DNA of 39,991 nucleotides, taken from NCBI GenBank assembly GCA_949295785.1, contig CASFMJ010000010.1, forward strand, positions 1-39,991, in the 5' to 3' direction. The translations under genes and the position numbers were made by a program. Numbering within the stretch: the first letter of the stretch is position 1; every line of letters begins with the position of its first letter. Below are positions 31,888-39,991 of this stretch, in pieces. The notes below the pieces were generated by a model. The model saw nothing but the letters and a program-made list of their open reading frames with translations. It did no database searches and had not been told where the DNA came from. The stretch comes from an uncultured Bacillota bacterium. GTDB taxonomy: Bacteria > Bacillota > Clostridia > Peptostreptococcales > Anaerovoracaceae.

Positions 31888-33894
31888 ATGGATAAAATCA
31901 TATTAAACATATACAAAAGAAAAAGAATACTCAGAGCTTTGTGTATGCTCCTTTTGACCTATCTGATATTTTTTATCGCAGGCTATCTTTTTCTGGGCAT
32001 GCCTTTCATGCTCATTTTCCCTTCGTCCTTCATAAGACTTGACCCTCCGTCATTTCTGTATGAACTCGAAACTCTTCTTTCGGACATAGACCTGCCGGCC
32101 TTCTTTTTAAACCTCAAACCTTTATGGTCAGATATAACCTGTAATGCGGCACTTGTGGCTGCTGCCGCTGATCTTATCGGTACATACGACAGGGATTTCA
32201 GAAAACTTGACAGTATCATGTTCAGGAATTGTGATTTCACCCGCTATATGCAGCTTCTGAAAACCGGTCTTTTCTCTTGCTCTGCCAAAGGACCCATGAG
32301 CGCAATGATCCGGAAAGCCATCCAGACCCGTTATGTAAACGCTCTTATCTATGAAGGTGATCTGACCGCCGCAGAAACATACCTGAATGAAAGCTGGCGG
32401 GGCAATAAGGGTAAAACATACTTCAATCTAAAAAAAGCAGTCCTTTCCATCAGAGAAAAAACATTTTCATTCCCCAGACACACTTTTTCTTCTGATGACT
32501 ATGGACTGAAAGATGAAATTTTTTACAAGTGCGACATGCTGTTTTCTCAGGAAAAATACCGGCAAACAATTAAAGTTCTTGCAAAATTCACGGCAGGAAA
32601 CAGATTTGAGGATGTCCTGCGGCATTTCTATATGGGAAAAGCTTATCTTAAAACCGGTGACACAGGCGCTGCGGAAAAGCATCTGGCCACTGTGATAAAA
32701 TTCGGCGGCACACTTTCAGAAAAAAATGAGGCGGAGCTTTTATGCAGAGAAAACTTTGCTGATTCCATAGACATAAATAAAGGATATCGTATAAAGGCTC
32801 CTGCTTTTACCGTAAGGCCTGCATCTGTTATCATACTGCTTATTGTATTTGCCTTTGTTGTCGTCACATTACCTGAAAATACAAAAGATGAGACTGTTTT
32901 AAGGACGCCTGTTCCTGAAAAGTCAGAAATATCAATCGCTTATACCCATAGATATAAACTTTTTGAAGATAAGGTTTTCTTTCTTGATGACTTTTTTACT
33001 GAAGACGCTATTTTTTCAGATCATACAACATGGAAGCTGCTTGTGGCATCTAAGGGCGAAACTATTGAGGATGCCAGAGACTTAAATATCCGGGATGTAA
33101 CTTTTTTTGATACGGCAGAGGAATACCTGTACATAATGCATGGGTGGAACAACCTTGCAATAGTTGATATGGAAGATGAGACCGTCATAAAGGATATCAG
33201 CCTTTATGATACCATGAATGATCTTATCGATTTCAATCTTCATATATATGACATGTACGGATATGAAACAGGGGCATTCATCTCAGTAGAAAACACTGAA
33301 AAAAGAACGCTGATGATTCTTTTTGCCGACAATAAAGGAAATGTCCGGCCTGTTTTTACTCTGAACGATATTGCCGGCTCTATTGAAGGGTTTATAGTAA
33401 AAGACGGCATGCTTTATTTCTGCGTGTTCGGCCACGATGAAAATCCTGTATCAGGCTTATACAGACTTGATGTTCGGACAGGGGATCATGAAAAAATCGA
33501 CGACAGTATTCATAAGAAAAATTATTCGCATAATCCAATAAGCGTAATATGGAAAAATTATTATGTTATGGCATTACCTCAATACCAGCTGTATCTGGCT
33601 CCCTTGGACGGAGGTGAGGGCAGAATCATAGATATCGCCATAGAATATTATAGCCTGATTTTAGATGGAGATTATCTTTATATAGGTTGCTGGAATAACC
33701 TTTACAGGTATAATCTTGAGACCGATGTGTATGAGGTCGCCCTTGAGGGAGAAAAGCCTTATTGGGGATACATGACCATCAGGGACGGGAAAATATATTT
33801 GGGTTATCAGGAGCCACTTGGGGCATCAGATAAAGATTCTTTTATCTATTATGATGACCTGTCCCAGTACGAGTGGGGGCCGGTTCCCTGGTGA
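31888..33894 (+). CDS. Membrane protein with TPR-like and propeller-like regions, function unknown
   Basis: 668 residues, not recognised as a named family. A basic N-terminus (KRKRILR) precedes a long hydrophobic stretch (about 17-46), perhaps a membrane hairpin. Residues about 145-290 are helical with TPR-like pairs (YEGDLTAAETYLNESW; HFYMGKAYLKTGDTGAAEKHL). A second membrane segment (about 311-328) leads to a C-terminal domain (about 350-668) of repeated short strands such as KDGMLYFCVFG..GLYRLDVRTG and DGDYLYIGCWNNLYRYNLE, reminiscent of DUF5050-type beta-propellers. If the first stretch is a hairpin, the TPR part is cytoplasmic and the propeller outside. Start ATG 31888 has a weak GGTGAT site. 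Monocistronic. Role unknown. Confidence 0.75.
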   Translation: MDKIILNIYKRKRILRALCMLLLTYLIFFIAGYLFLGMPFMLIFPSSFIRLDPPSFLYELETLLSDIDLPAFFLNLKPLWSDITCNAALVAAAADLIGTYDRDFRKLDSIMFRNCDFTRYMQLLKTGLFSCSAKGPMSAMIRKAIQTRYVNALIYEGDLTAAETYLNESWRGNKGKTYFNLKKAVLSIREKTFSFPRHTFSSDDYGLKDEIFYKCDMLFSQEKYRQTIKVLAKFTAGNRFEDVLRHFYMGKAYLKTGDTGAAEKHLATVIKFGGTLSEKNEAELLCRENFADSIDINKGYRIKAPAFTVRPASVIILLIVFAFVVVTLPENTKDETVLRTPVPEKSEISIAYTHRYKLFEDKVFFLDDFFTEDAIFSDHTTWKLLVASKGETIEDARDLNIRDVTFFDTAEEYLYIMHGWNNLAIVDMEDETVIKDISLYDTMNDLIDFNLHIYDMYGYETGAFISVENTEKRTLMILFADNKGNVRPVFTLNDIAGSIEGFIVKDGMLYFCVFGHDENPVSGLYRLDVRTGDHEKIDDSIHKKNYSHNPISVIWKNYYVMALPQYQLYLAPLDGGEGRIIDIAIEYYSLILDGDYLYIGCWNNLYRYNLETDVYEVALEGEKPYWGYMTIRDGKIYLGYQEPLGASDKDSFIYYDDLSQYEWGPVPW

Positions 33895-33993
33895 TGAAAG
33901 ATATAAGATAACCGAAAAAGAACAGAAAGAAAAATAAAGCTGATAATCCAAATATTTATTTCAGTGAATTCCCATACCGGATTTTACAGCTAA

Positions 33994-34036
33994 AAAAGCA
34001 GGCTCCGACTGATTTTCAGCCGGAAGTCCTGCTTTT
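33994..34036. terminator. Bidirectional terminator between the two large surface/membrane genes
   Basis: Outer stem AAAAGCAGG (33994-34002) / CCTGCTTTT (34028-34036) extended by an imperfect inner TCCGACTGA/TCAGCCGGA stem, with A/T tracts on both sides. Confidence 0.75.
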
Positions 34037-34151
34037 GCATTTTAATGCAGATTTTGCTTTAAACCTCTAAGTTGCGGCATTTCTTTTATATTTTTTAAAA
34101 CTTTCATCTGCATATTCATCTTTCTGAGATGTGTTCTTCTGTCGGTTCAAA

Positions 34152-37100
34152 CTATTTACTATACTTTTTTCTCCGGCTCCATACTGCAGTTCTCCCAAAA
34201 CCAAGGGCCGCAGCCAGCATTAGTGCTGCCCAGAGAGTTATGTCGCTGCTTTCTCCGGTCTTGGGATTTTCCTCGTCTTTAGCTGCATGCTCCGTTGCTT
34301 TAACCGTAAACTTTGTTTCCGCCGTGCCGGTTTGGGAAACAACGGCGATAGAATGACTGCCTACAGACAATGTCTCCAGATAAGAAGCTTTCAGCGTTAC
34401 AGCTGTGCTTCCTTCTTTCACATCATAGTTTTCCATTGCCACATCATTACCGTCGACCTGCACCTTCAGGAAATCCCTGAAGGCTGCGCTGGAAACAAAC
34501 GCAAGACCTTCTTTTTCGCCTTTCTGCCATATACTGTTGGCTCCGGCCATGATAACCGGCTCGTAATCCGGATCGATTTCTCCACAGATCACGCATTTAC
34601 CGTCTTCATAATCGTGTGTGCACGGAGCAACAGAAACCAGAACCGTATAGTCTTCCTTTGTCACGCCATCTTCAGCAATAATGGTAAATGTCCATTCCGC
34701 GCCGTCCTTTCCACAGATAAGATCTGATACTGAAGCGAAGTCATCAGACGGTACAATGTTCACCTGATCCATATCCGTAGGCAAGATAGAACCATAAGGA
34801 AGTTTTACTGTTATCTCTGTGCCGGAGACTTCTCCTGCCATATCACTTACTGTCACGGAAGCAAGACCGGCATCCGTATGTATTCCCATGGGTACCAGTG
34901 TAATGGATACGGGGAAGGAAATTTCATCGGTCACATAATAATCATATGTGACAACGGAATTCGACAGGCCATCGCTGAAAACAACTGTTTTGCCTTCTTC
35001 GTCTAAATCAGCATTTTCAAGCTTTATATTCTTTACTTTATCCCCGTCATCAACCAAACCGGAAAGATCCAATCTCCAGAGTCCATCTGCATTCCGGTCG
35101 ACATTCTGCTCTCTTGTCTGCATATCAACGCCTAATTGATTCAATTTCGGATTATGGGATATATCCAGAAATGCAAGTTGGTTCCCTGAGCAGCTAAAGA
35201 TCTCAATCTCCGGACACTGTGATATGTCCACTTCGGTAAGCTGATTTATATCACAATGCAACTGCAGCAGATTAGAGCAGTTTGACAGGTTCAGGGCAGT
35301 AAGCTGATTATACTGGCAGGCAACTCTCTCTATATTCACATTTTTTGACAGATCCAGCTCTGTAAACTGACATTGTAAACAGGAAAGTTCTTTTAACTCA
35401 GGAAGTCCTGATAAATCCAGTTCTGTCAGAGGATTATTATACACGGTGAGCTTCTCAAGTTTCGGCATCTTTGACAGATCCAGATCTGCAAGCTGATTGC
35501 TGTTGCATGAAAACTTCTTCAGATTAGGCATTCCTGTCAAATATATATTTGTCAGCCGGTTTTCAGAACATGAAATACTTTCAAGATCAGGACAAGCTGA
35601 CAAGTCCAGTTCTGTCAGATTGTTGTAGGAACAGCCCAGATCGGTCAGCTGTGATGCCTGTAATACATTCAGTTCTGTCAGATTGTTGTAGGAACAGTCC
35701 AGATAAGTCAGCTGTGATAATTTTGATACATCCAGTTCTGTCAGATTGTTGCTGCGACAGTCCAGATAAGTCAGCTGTGATAATTTTGATACATCCAGTT
35801 CTGTCAGATTGTTACTGTAACATTGCAGGGTTTTTAAGTTCGGAAAATACTCTATTCCTTTCAGATCTTCAATTCCACTTGAAACCAGGAAAATCCACTC
35901 AACAGATTCTCTCTCCTCAATATGCAGATATCCGTCGCCGTTGGTATCATACCGTTTTACATATTCACGGAATACTTCGTCAGGGAATATGGCCTCATCT
36001 ATAGGGATCATTTCCGATTCCAATGCATCCTCCGTGGCCGGGAATGTTATGGTGAGAACAGCTGTTTTCCCGTCGTCAGAAAGCACAGCTGTCACGTTTT
36101 CATCATTCACCTTGATGCTGAAACCTTGTGTAAAGATATAATCTTCACCCGCTTTCAATGTGATCTTAGCAGTATATATCTGGGAAGGTTCTGCCATTCC
36201 ACTGACATGCTCCCCTGTTGTATTGTCTCCTTTATACCATGCAAAATCCGTTTCCGTGATTCCTTCAGGCTGAGGCTGTCCTGCCCATGTGAAGAATTCA
36301 GCCAGTTTTATATATTTTTCCGGCTGGGTGACATTTATTGCCCCGTCAGAAGCAATAGGTTTCTCTGAAACGGTCACAGCTATTGTATCGGTCTTCTCCC
36401 CGTAAGAAACGGTTACCGATTTTGTGTCCAACATCATTTTCTCAGGTGTAAAGGTGCAGTCTCCTATGGACAGCTGCTCTTTGCTGTCATCGTCATAGTA
36501 GGCGGTAATCTCCATGCCGGTGGGATCAAAACTTTCTCCCACAACATATGTAGTCTTATCCGGATTTTTGGTCACTTCAATACGAACAAACGCCTTAGGA
36601 GGTATTACGGTTACTTTCACATCAGTTGTTTTTCCGCCGTAAGAAACGGTTACCGATTCTGTGTCCAACGCCATTTCCTCAGGTGTAAAGTTGCAGTCTT
36701 CTATGGGCACCGGCTGCTGGCTGCCATCATCATAATAGGCGGTAATCTCCATGCCAGTGGGATCAAATTTTTCTCCCACATTATACGTGGCCTTATCCGG
36801 ATTTTGGGTCACAGATATACTCGTCAACGCTTTGGCCTCTGTAGGATTGAATTTAACCTTAAGGTTGAAACTCGCCGTCGATGATGGAAGTTCTAACTTC
36901 TGTCCGTTCATAGATATGACACAGCCCGCAGCAAAAGAGTACCCTGTATTGGCTGAAAACGTCACCTGAGCCTCATATATCTGATCAGGTTTAGCTTTTC
37001 CTGTAGCTTCAATGCCGCTGTCAACACTGTCCTCATACCATTTTACTGTAACGGTTATATTGTCTGTAGATGTTGCGGGACTGGGCAGATCCTGATATTT

Positions 37101-38816
37101 CACCGGCGCCGAAAGATATGCTTCGACGCTTGAGATGGTATTTTGAATAAGCACAACCTTATACTCATAATCTTCTACAGGTGTTGCATTATGGGTAGGA
37201 GTCTCTTTGCAGCGCGCATATACTACATAATAATTCCCGGAGGTCAAACCGGTAAATTCGCCTGAATCCTGCCACTGATCCTCACTGGGAAACTGAGAAT
37301 CCGGTGAAGAAGTAAATATTACACATGCATATTCTTCTCCGGGATTGGTTTCAATGGTAATGCTGTCTTTAGTCACAGCGAGAAGTTCAATTGGATTTAC
37401 GGCTACCGCTTCTGCCTTGCTTACCTGACCGGAAGTCTGAGCGCTCAGGGAGCCTTCATATCCGCTGGCAGATACGGTCACTTTCAGAGTCTTTCCCACG
37501 TCATCTGCTGAATCTGGCGTATAGGTGCTGCCGACAGCGCCGGAAACAGCCTGATCATCTCTGTACCACTGATAAGTAAGATTTGCGTTTTTCGGTGTTC
37601 CTTCTGTGTTAGCAGTCAGCGTTTCTCCGATTTTCGGCGTACCGCTGATGCTGACAGAACCGGTCATATATTTTCCCGTCAGATTCAGGATGGAGTCATA
37701 ATAAAAACCATCTGTCGTGTACTGAGCCGCATAAGTATATTTAACCTGAGAATTATCTTTTCCGTCAAACACATAGCCGCCATCAACACTGCCGCTGGCA
37801 GGTTCTTTCATAAAGAAAAAGTCAGGATCTCCTATAGTACCTTCATCACAGTTGGTAACGTCTACCATATAGCTTTTCCCGTCTATTTTAACAATGTTCC
37901 ACATATGTCCTGCTCCGGGAATCTCGCTTTGGCCCTGTAGGACCGTCATCGTTCCTACAACAGAGTAGCATTCCACATCGTCAAAATCAGACAGGTCGCA
38001 CAGATATTGAAATGCTCTTGCGTATCCCTCGCACACTACGTTTGTATCCGGATCGCCGTCAAACACATTGGTAATCTGGAACGGTTCGCCATAAAAGGTT
38101 GCATAATCCGGATGACTGGGGTTGTTCAAAATCTCAAGAGCTTCCTCATCATAGGATACCAGGTTGCAAATAGCCTCTTTGTAGGCTGCAAGCTTTTCCA
38201 TGTCACTTTTGCCTGCATTTTCATCCACGATCTTCTGTGCATTGGCGACCTTCGCCGCCGCCTCTTCTGCAGCTGTACTGCTTAAAGTATACTGCTTTTG
38301 CTCAGAGTTCTGATCCTGGTAGGTTTCATAAACCGGCAGATAAAAACTGACCGCGGTTATTTCCGTCGTATTGCCTGTTGTTGAAATTCCAATTCCCATT
38401 TGAGCCGAACTCATCTTATCGTACCAGAACATCTCATATGGCATACTAATCAGCAGGCAGGACAGTACCCTGTCTAATCGTACCTGGTTTTCGAAGTATG
38501 CTAACCCAAGGGATCTAAGCTGATCCTGGTCGGTTTCGCCTCCGTTATCAAAGCTCATACCCTGCAGATTAAGAGTTATAATCATCTCTCCGCCGGTCCG
38601 GGCTCTTTCCTCAATGACCGATCTGATCGAATCATATAGAGAATGTTCCAGTTCATTCAGATAATCGGGATCCCACGTGTCATCATAAGTATAACGTGAA
38701 GTGCTGTAAATGCTTTGCTGCTGGCCATCTGACGAGTCTACCGCCCAGATAGCCGATGGAAACATTGACAGCGTGATTAAAATACTCAGCGCAATCGCGA
38801 AAATCCTCTTTTTCAT
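34152..38816 (-). CDS. Giant wall-anchored surface protein: transglutaminase-like, Ig-like, LRR, NPKTG
   Basis: 1554 residues. Signal peptide 1-25; helical N-terminus; transglutaminase-like domain (about 195-330) with a probable Cys262-His304-Asp319 triad (CEGYARAFQYLC, GHMWNIVKIDG, MVDVTNCD). Then an Ig-like domain (about 385-468), two fibronectin/Ig-like stretches, tandem Big_3-type Ig repeats (664-738 and 745-818), another Ig-like segment (about 820-925), an EF-hand-like loop DTNGDGYLHIEE (957-968), about eleven 21-residue leucine-rich repeats (990-1230), a Cys-rich spacer (CTHDYEDGKCVICG, 1399-1411) and a sorting signal: NPKTG (1517-1521), hydrophobic 1525-1545, RRKKYSK tail. NPxTG fits clostridial class B sortases; no sortase is in the window. 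Start overlaps the tetR stop (ATGA). Likely adhesion or host-protein binding; the enzyme activity is unproven. Confidence 0.92.
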   Translation of the reverse strand: MKKRIFAIALSILITLSMFPSAIWAVDSSDGQQQSIYSTSRYTYDDTWDPDYLNELEHSLYDSIRSVIEERARTGGEMIITLNLQGMSFDNGGETDQDQLRSLGLAYFENQVRLDRVLSCLLISMPYEMFWYDKMSSAQMGIGISTTGNTTEITAVSFYLPVYETYQDQNSEQKQYTLSSTAAEEAAAKVANAQKIVDENAGKSDMEKLAAYKEAICNLVSYDEEALEILNNPSHPDYATFYGEPFQITNVFDGDPDTNVVCEGYARAFQYLCDLSDFDDVECYSVVGTMTVLQGQSEIPGAGHMWNIVKIDGKSYMVDVTNCDEGTIGDPDFFFMKEPASGSVDGGYVFDGKDNSQVKYTYAAQYTTDGFYYDSILNLTGKYMTGSVSISGTPKIGETLTANTEGTPKNANLTYQWYRDDQAVSGAVGSTYTPDSADDVGKTLKVTVSASGYEGSLSAQTSGQVSKAEAVAVNPIELLAVTKDSITIETNPGEEYACVIFTSSPDSQFPSEDQWQDSGEFTGLTSGNYYVVYARCKETPTHNATPVEDYEYKVVLIQNTISSVEAYLSAPVKYQDLPSPATSTDNITVTVKWYEDSVDSGIEATGKAKPDQIYEAQVTFSANTGYSFAAGCVISMNGQKLELPSSTASFNLKVKFNPTEAKALTSISVTQNPDKATYNVGEKFDPTGMEITAYYDDGSQQPVPIEDCNFTPEEMALDTESVTVSYGGKTTDVKVTVIPPKAFVRIEVTKNPDKTTYVVGESFDPTGMEITAYYDDDSKEQLSIGDCTFTPEKMMLDTKSVTVSYGEKTDTIAVTVSEKPIASDGAINVTQPEKYIKLAEFFTWAGQPQPEGITETDFAWYKGDNTTGEHVSGMAEPSQIYTAKITLKAGEDYIFTQGFSIKVNDENVTAVLSDDGKTAVLTITFPATEDALESEMIPIDEAIFPDEVFREYVKRYDTNGDGYLHIEERESVEWIFLVSSGIEDLKGIEYFPNLKTLQCYSNNLTELDVSKLSQLTYLDCRSNNLTELDVSKLSQLTYLDCSYNNLTELNVLQASQLTDLGCSYNNLTELDLSACPDLESISCSENRLTNIYLTGMPNLKKFSCNSNQLADLDLSKMPKLEKLTVYNNPLTELDLSGLPELKELSCLQCQFTELDLSKNVNIERVACQYNQLTALNLSNCSNLLQLHCDINQLTEVDISQCPEIEIFSCSGNQLAFLDISHNPKLNQLGVDMQTREQNVDRNADGLWRLDLSGLVDDGDKVKNIKLENADLDEEGKTVVFSDGLSNSVVTYDYYVTDEISFPVSITLVPMGIHTDAGLASVTVSDMAGEVSGTEITVKLPYGSILPTDMDQVNIVPSDDFASVSDLICGKDGAEWTFTIIAEDGVTKEDYTVLVSVAPCTHDYEDGKCVICGEIDPDYEPVIMAGANSIWQKGEKEGLAFVSSAAFRDFLKVQVDGNDVAMENYDVKEGSTAVTLKASYLETLSVGSHSIAVVSQTGTAETKFTVKATEHAAKDEENPKTGESSDITLWAALMLAAALGFGRTAVWSRRKKYSK
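35635..35823 (-). repeat. Tandem 63-bp repeats encoding leucine-rich repeats
   Basis: Three consecutive 63-bp units (35635-35697, 35698-35760, 35761-35823), each one 21-residue LRR. The last two are identical over their first 53 bp and differ only at the end, and the first shares long blocks with both. Repeats farther out have diverged at DNA level, so this copy number looks recently changed. Confidence 0.9.
36370..36840 (-). repeat. Direct repeat of about 240 bp encoding tandem Ig-like (Big_3) domains
   Basis: Two units (about 36370-36590 and 36610-36835) share long runs of identical DNA, e.g. around GTAAGAAACGGTTACCGATT (36400 and 36641) and GGCGGTAATCTCCATGCC (36501 and 36738). Each encodes one domain with the motif FDPTGMEITAYYDD. 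Internal duplication is evident. Confidence 0.85.
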
Positions 38817-39400
38817 ACGTTCACACTCCTTTCTACACTTAATTTTCGCACTGCATGCAGCGATATGCGTATCGCTTGCAGCTGTGAATTCAAATACTCC
38901 CCATCCTCAAACAAGGCGTAATGCACACATGCCCTTACAAAAGTATTGATCATGCCCAGAAGATAATCAGAAGATATCCGGAAATTCTCTGCAAGATATT
39001 CAGCATATTTTTTGTATCGGATATTCACTCCCTTAAAGAAGGCCTTTCCCTGCCCTATATACTTTGGGCTGGTGTATACCTGATACATGAGCCTGTATTT
39101 TTTTCCGTGAAGCCGTGCTGTAAGATAGGGCATTTCCTCCAGAAACTGCTCGATTTCCTCAAAATCTGTCGGCGCTTTTTTCATGAAATCGTCCTCAACC
39201 TTTTCCATACAGTAAGCGGTCGCTTCTGCAACAAGGTTTTCTTTTGTACCGAAATAATATATCAGATTCCCATTTGTTACACCGCAGGCTTCTGACAGCA
39301 TTTTCAGGCTGGTATTTTCCAGTCCGTTTTCACAAAGCACGTCAAAACAGATTTTTAAAAATTCTTTTCTACGTTCCGGATTTCCTCTTGTAGTTATCAT
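38813..39400 (-). CDS. TetR family transcriptional regulator
   Basis: 195 residues. The N-terminal HTH (about 10-60) reads RRKEFLKICFDVLCENGLENTSLKMLSEACGVTNGNLIYYFGTKENLVAEA, textbook TetR. The C-terminal ligand domain is helical with no assigned ligand. Start ATG 39400 has GAGGTG upstream. Its stop overlaps the start of the giant surface protein gene by four bases (ATGA), so both are on one mRNA with coupled translation, and a palindrome just upstream of its start is a likely autorepression site. The arrangement suggests that the protein controls the surface protein. Confidence 0.92.
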   Translation of the reverse strand: MITTRGNPERRKEFLKICFDVLCENGLENTSLKMLSEACGVTNGNLIYYFGTKENLVAEATAYCMEKVEDDFMKKAPTDFEEIEQFLEEMPYLTARLHGKKYRLMYQVYTSPKYIGQGKAFFKGVNIRYKKYAEYLAENFRISSDYLLGMINTFVRACVHYALFEDGEYLNSQLQAIRISLHAVRKLSVERSVNV

Positions 39401-39413
39401 TTTTTCACCTCAT

Positions 39414-39437
39414 AAATGATTGACCAATCAGTCATTT
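39414..39437. promoter_or_regulatory. Palindromic operator candidate for the TetR regulator
   Basis: AAATGATTGA (39414-39423), CCAA, TCAGTCATTT (39428-39437): 10-bp arms with one mismatch, 14 bp upstream of the tetR start. Size and symmetry fit TetR-type operators. Confidence 0.65.
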
Positions 39438-39920
39438 GTTGTTTTTACTTTAATACAATTGCGGCAAAAAATCAATATATATATTGGAATGAAATTGTTA
39501 TTTGCGTACCCCACTTTTTTAGAAAGCTTATAATTTATTATGCCTTTAAGTACATCTTTCCCTTGTTACTCTATCTTTGCACTTGTCTTACCGGTAAAGA
39601 TACTGCTGTAATCGGTAAAGAAAACGTTATGACAACGGTGAAGGAAAACTATCATAGACAAGTCTGTCAAAAACGGGAAAATATATTTTGGCTATAACGG
39701 GCATATGGAGAAAATCAGATACAAGGAACCGGTTTCTGCCGCGGCAGCTTTACAGAAAAAAATATCCATTTACAGACATCGATTTTCGTGGCAGCATACG
39801 CCGTCAGATATATCCGTTTTCTGGCTCTCAGCTGTTATCACAATAAAAAAACGCCCGGCGTATACAATCAAATGAACCGGCCCCCAAAAGGTCAGACATA
39901 AAATCGGTTCTATAATAAAT
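39438..39920. other. Region without convincing gene; possible decayed coding remnant
   Basis: Mostly AT-rich in the first 150 bases. From about 39640 to 39873 one plus-strand frame reads for about 65 codons without a start codon near its beginning (a stop precedes it), containing NGKIYFGYNGHMEK, loosely like a choline/cell-wall-binding repeat, then an unrelated Ala/Lys stretch ending at TGA. No ribosome site. It may be a pseudogene fragment or chance. Confidence 0.25.
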
Positions 39921-39963
39921 GTTGGGGTGGCTGAAAAAAATATTCAGCTGTCTCAACTTTTTT
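39921..39963 (+). terminator. Strong hairpin with T tract, possibly at an insertion-sequence end
   Basis: GTTGGGGTGGCTGAA (39921-39935) pairs throughout with TTCAGCTGTCTCAAC (39943-39957), including G-T pairs, followed by T6. It works as a terminator, and the preceding GGTTCTATAATAAATGTTGG (39905-39924) resembles terminal repeats I associate with ISL3-like elements. The element body would lie past the window edge. Confidence 0.5.
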
Positions 39964-39991
39964 GATTAAAAAATAATTGAGCATAAGCACA

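Noticed and set aside
35200..35830. Regularly spaced repeats that could suggest a CRISPR array
   Set aside because: Units are 63 bp, contiguous, in frame with a leucine-rich repeat protein and have no unique spacers.
39416..39697. 93-codon plus-strand open frame starting in the tetR operator
   Set aside because: No ribosome site, AT-driven Ile/Tyr/Phe composition, start within the palindrome; not a plausible gene.

Overview
The window looks like a chromosomal segment of an anaerobic, low-to-mid GC Gram-positive bacterium of the class Clostridia. The support is inference from gene content: strong GGAGG-type ribosome binding sites, DUF1846, DUF1385, DUF1934 and DUF2148 proteins typical of Firmicutes/Clostridia, a clostridial-type 3-hydroxybutyryl-CoA dehydrogenase, a PucR regulator, and a wall-anchored surface protein with an NPKTG sorting signal of the kind clostridial class B sortases use. 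I see no rRNA, tRNA, CRISPR array or phage genes.

Layout. 1-2890 (+): the 3' part of a sodium:amino acid (AGCS) symporter overlapping a YtcJ-like amidohydrolase. 3028-6994 (-): a translation/termination cluster rho, DUF1385, a small hydrophilic ORF, prmC and, behind its own promoter and structured leader, rpmE. 7160-9044: a LysR regulator divergent from an EamA/DMT exporter, with two promoters lying over the same 37 bp. 9091-10890 (-): a ureohydrolase and an amino-acid-type binding lipoprotein in one operon. 11229-12077 (-): a lone hydroxybutyryl-CoA dehydrogenase whose cofactor pocket suggests NADP(H).

12291-15263 is an AT-rich accessory island: a small secreted protein behind a perfect 12-bp inverted repeat, a convergent sigma factor/anti-sigma pair, and two divergent XRE regulators. 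15278-22582 (-): a ClC transporter with a TrkA-C domain, then a probable five-gene operon pgm-hslO-ddl-DUF1934-DUF1846 (wall precursor, sugar phosphate and redox-stress functions). 22712-30571: an HtrA-type protease, plsC divergent from PAP2-cysK-pucR, DUF2148 divergent from a nucleotidyltransferase and a second ureohydrolase. 30575-31748: the classical rpsF-ssb-rpsR operon with clear promoter, hairpin leader and terminator.

31805-39400 is the most unusual part: an unrecognised 668-residue membrane protein with a TPR-like middle and a propeller-like C-terminus, then, convergently, a 1554-residue wall-anchored protein (transglutaminase-like domain, Ig-like repeats, EF-hand-like loop, leucine-rich repeats, NPKTG anchor) translationally coupled to a TetR regulator with a palindromic operator. 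The last 590 bases hold no convincing gene; they contain a possible pseudogene remnant and a strong hairpin that may mark an insertion-sequence end continuing past the window.

The best candidates for undescribed biology are the sigma/anti-sigma/secreted-protein module (12291-14014), the TetR-controlled giant surface protein (34152-39437), and the two-membrane-region protein (31888-33894). All functional statements rest on motif recognition by eye; no database search was run.
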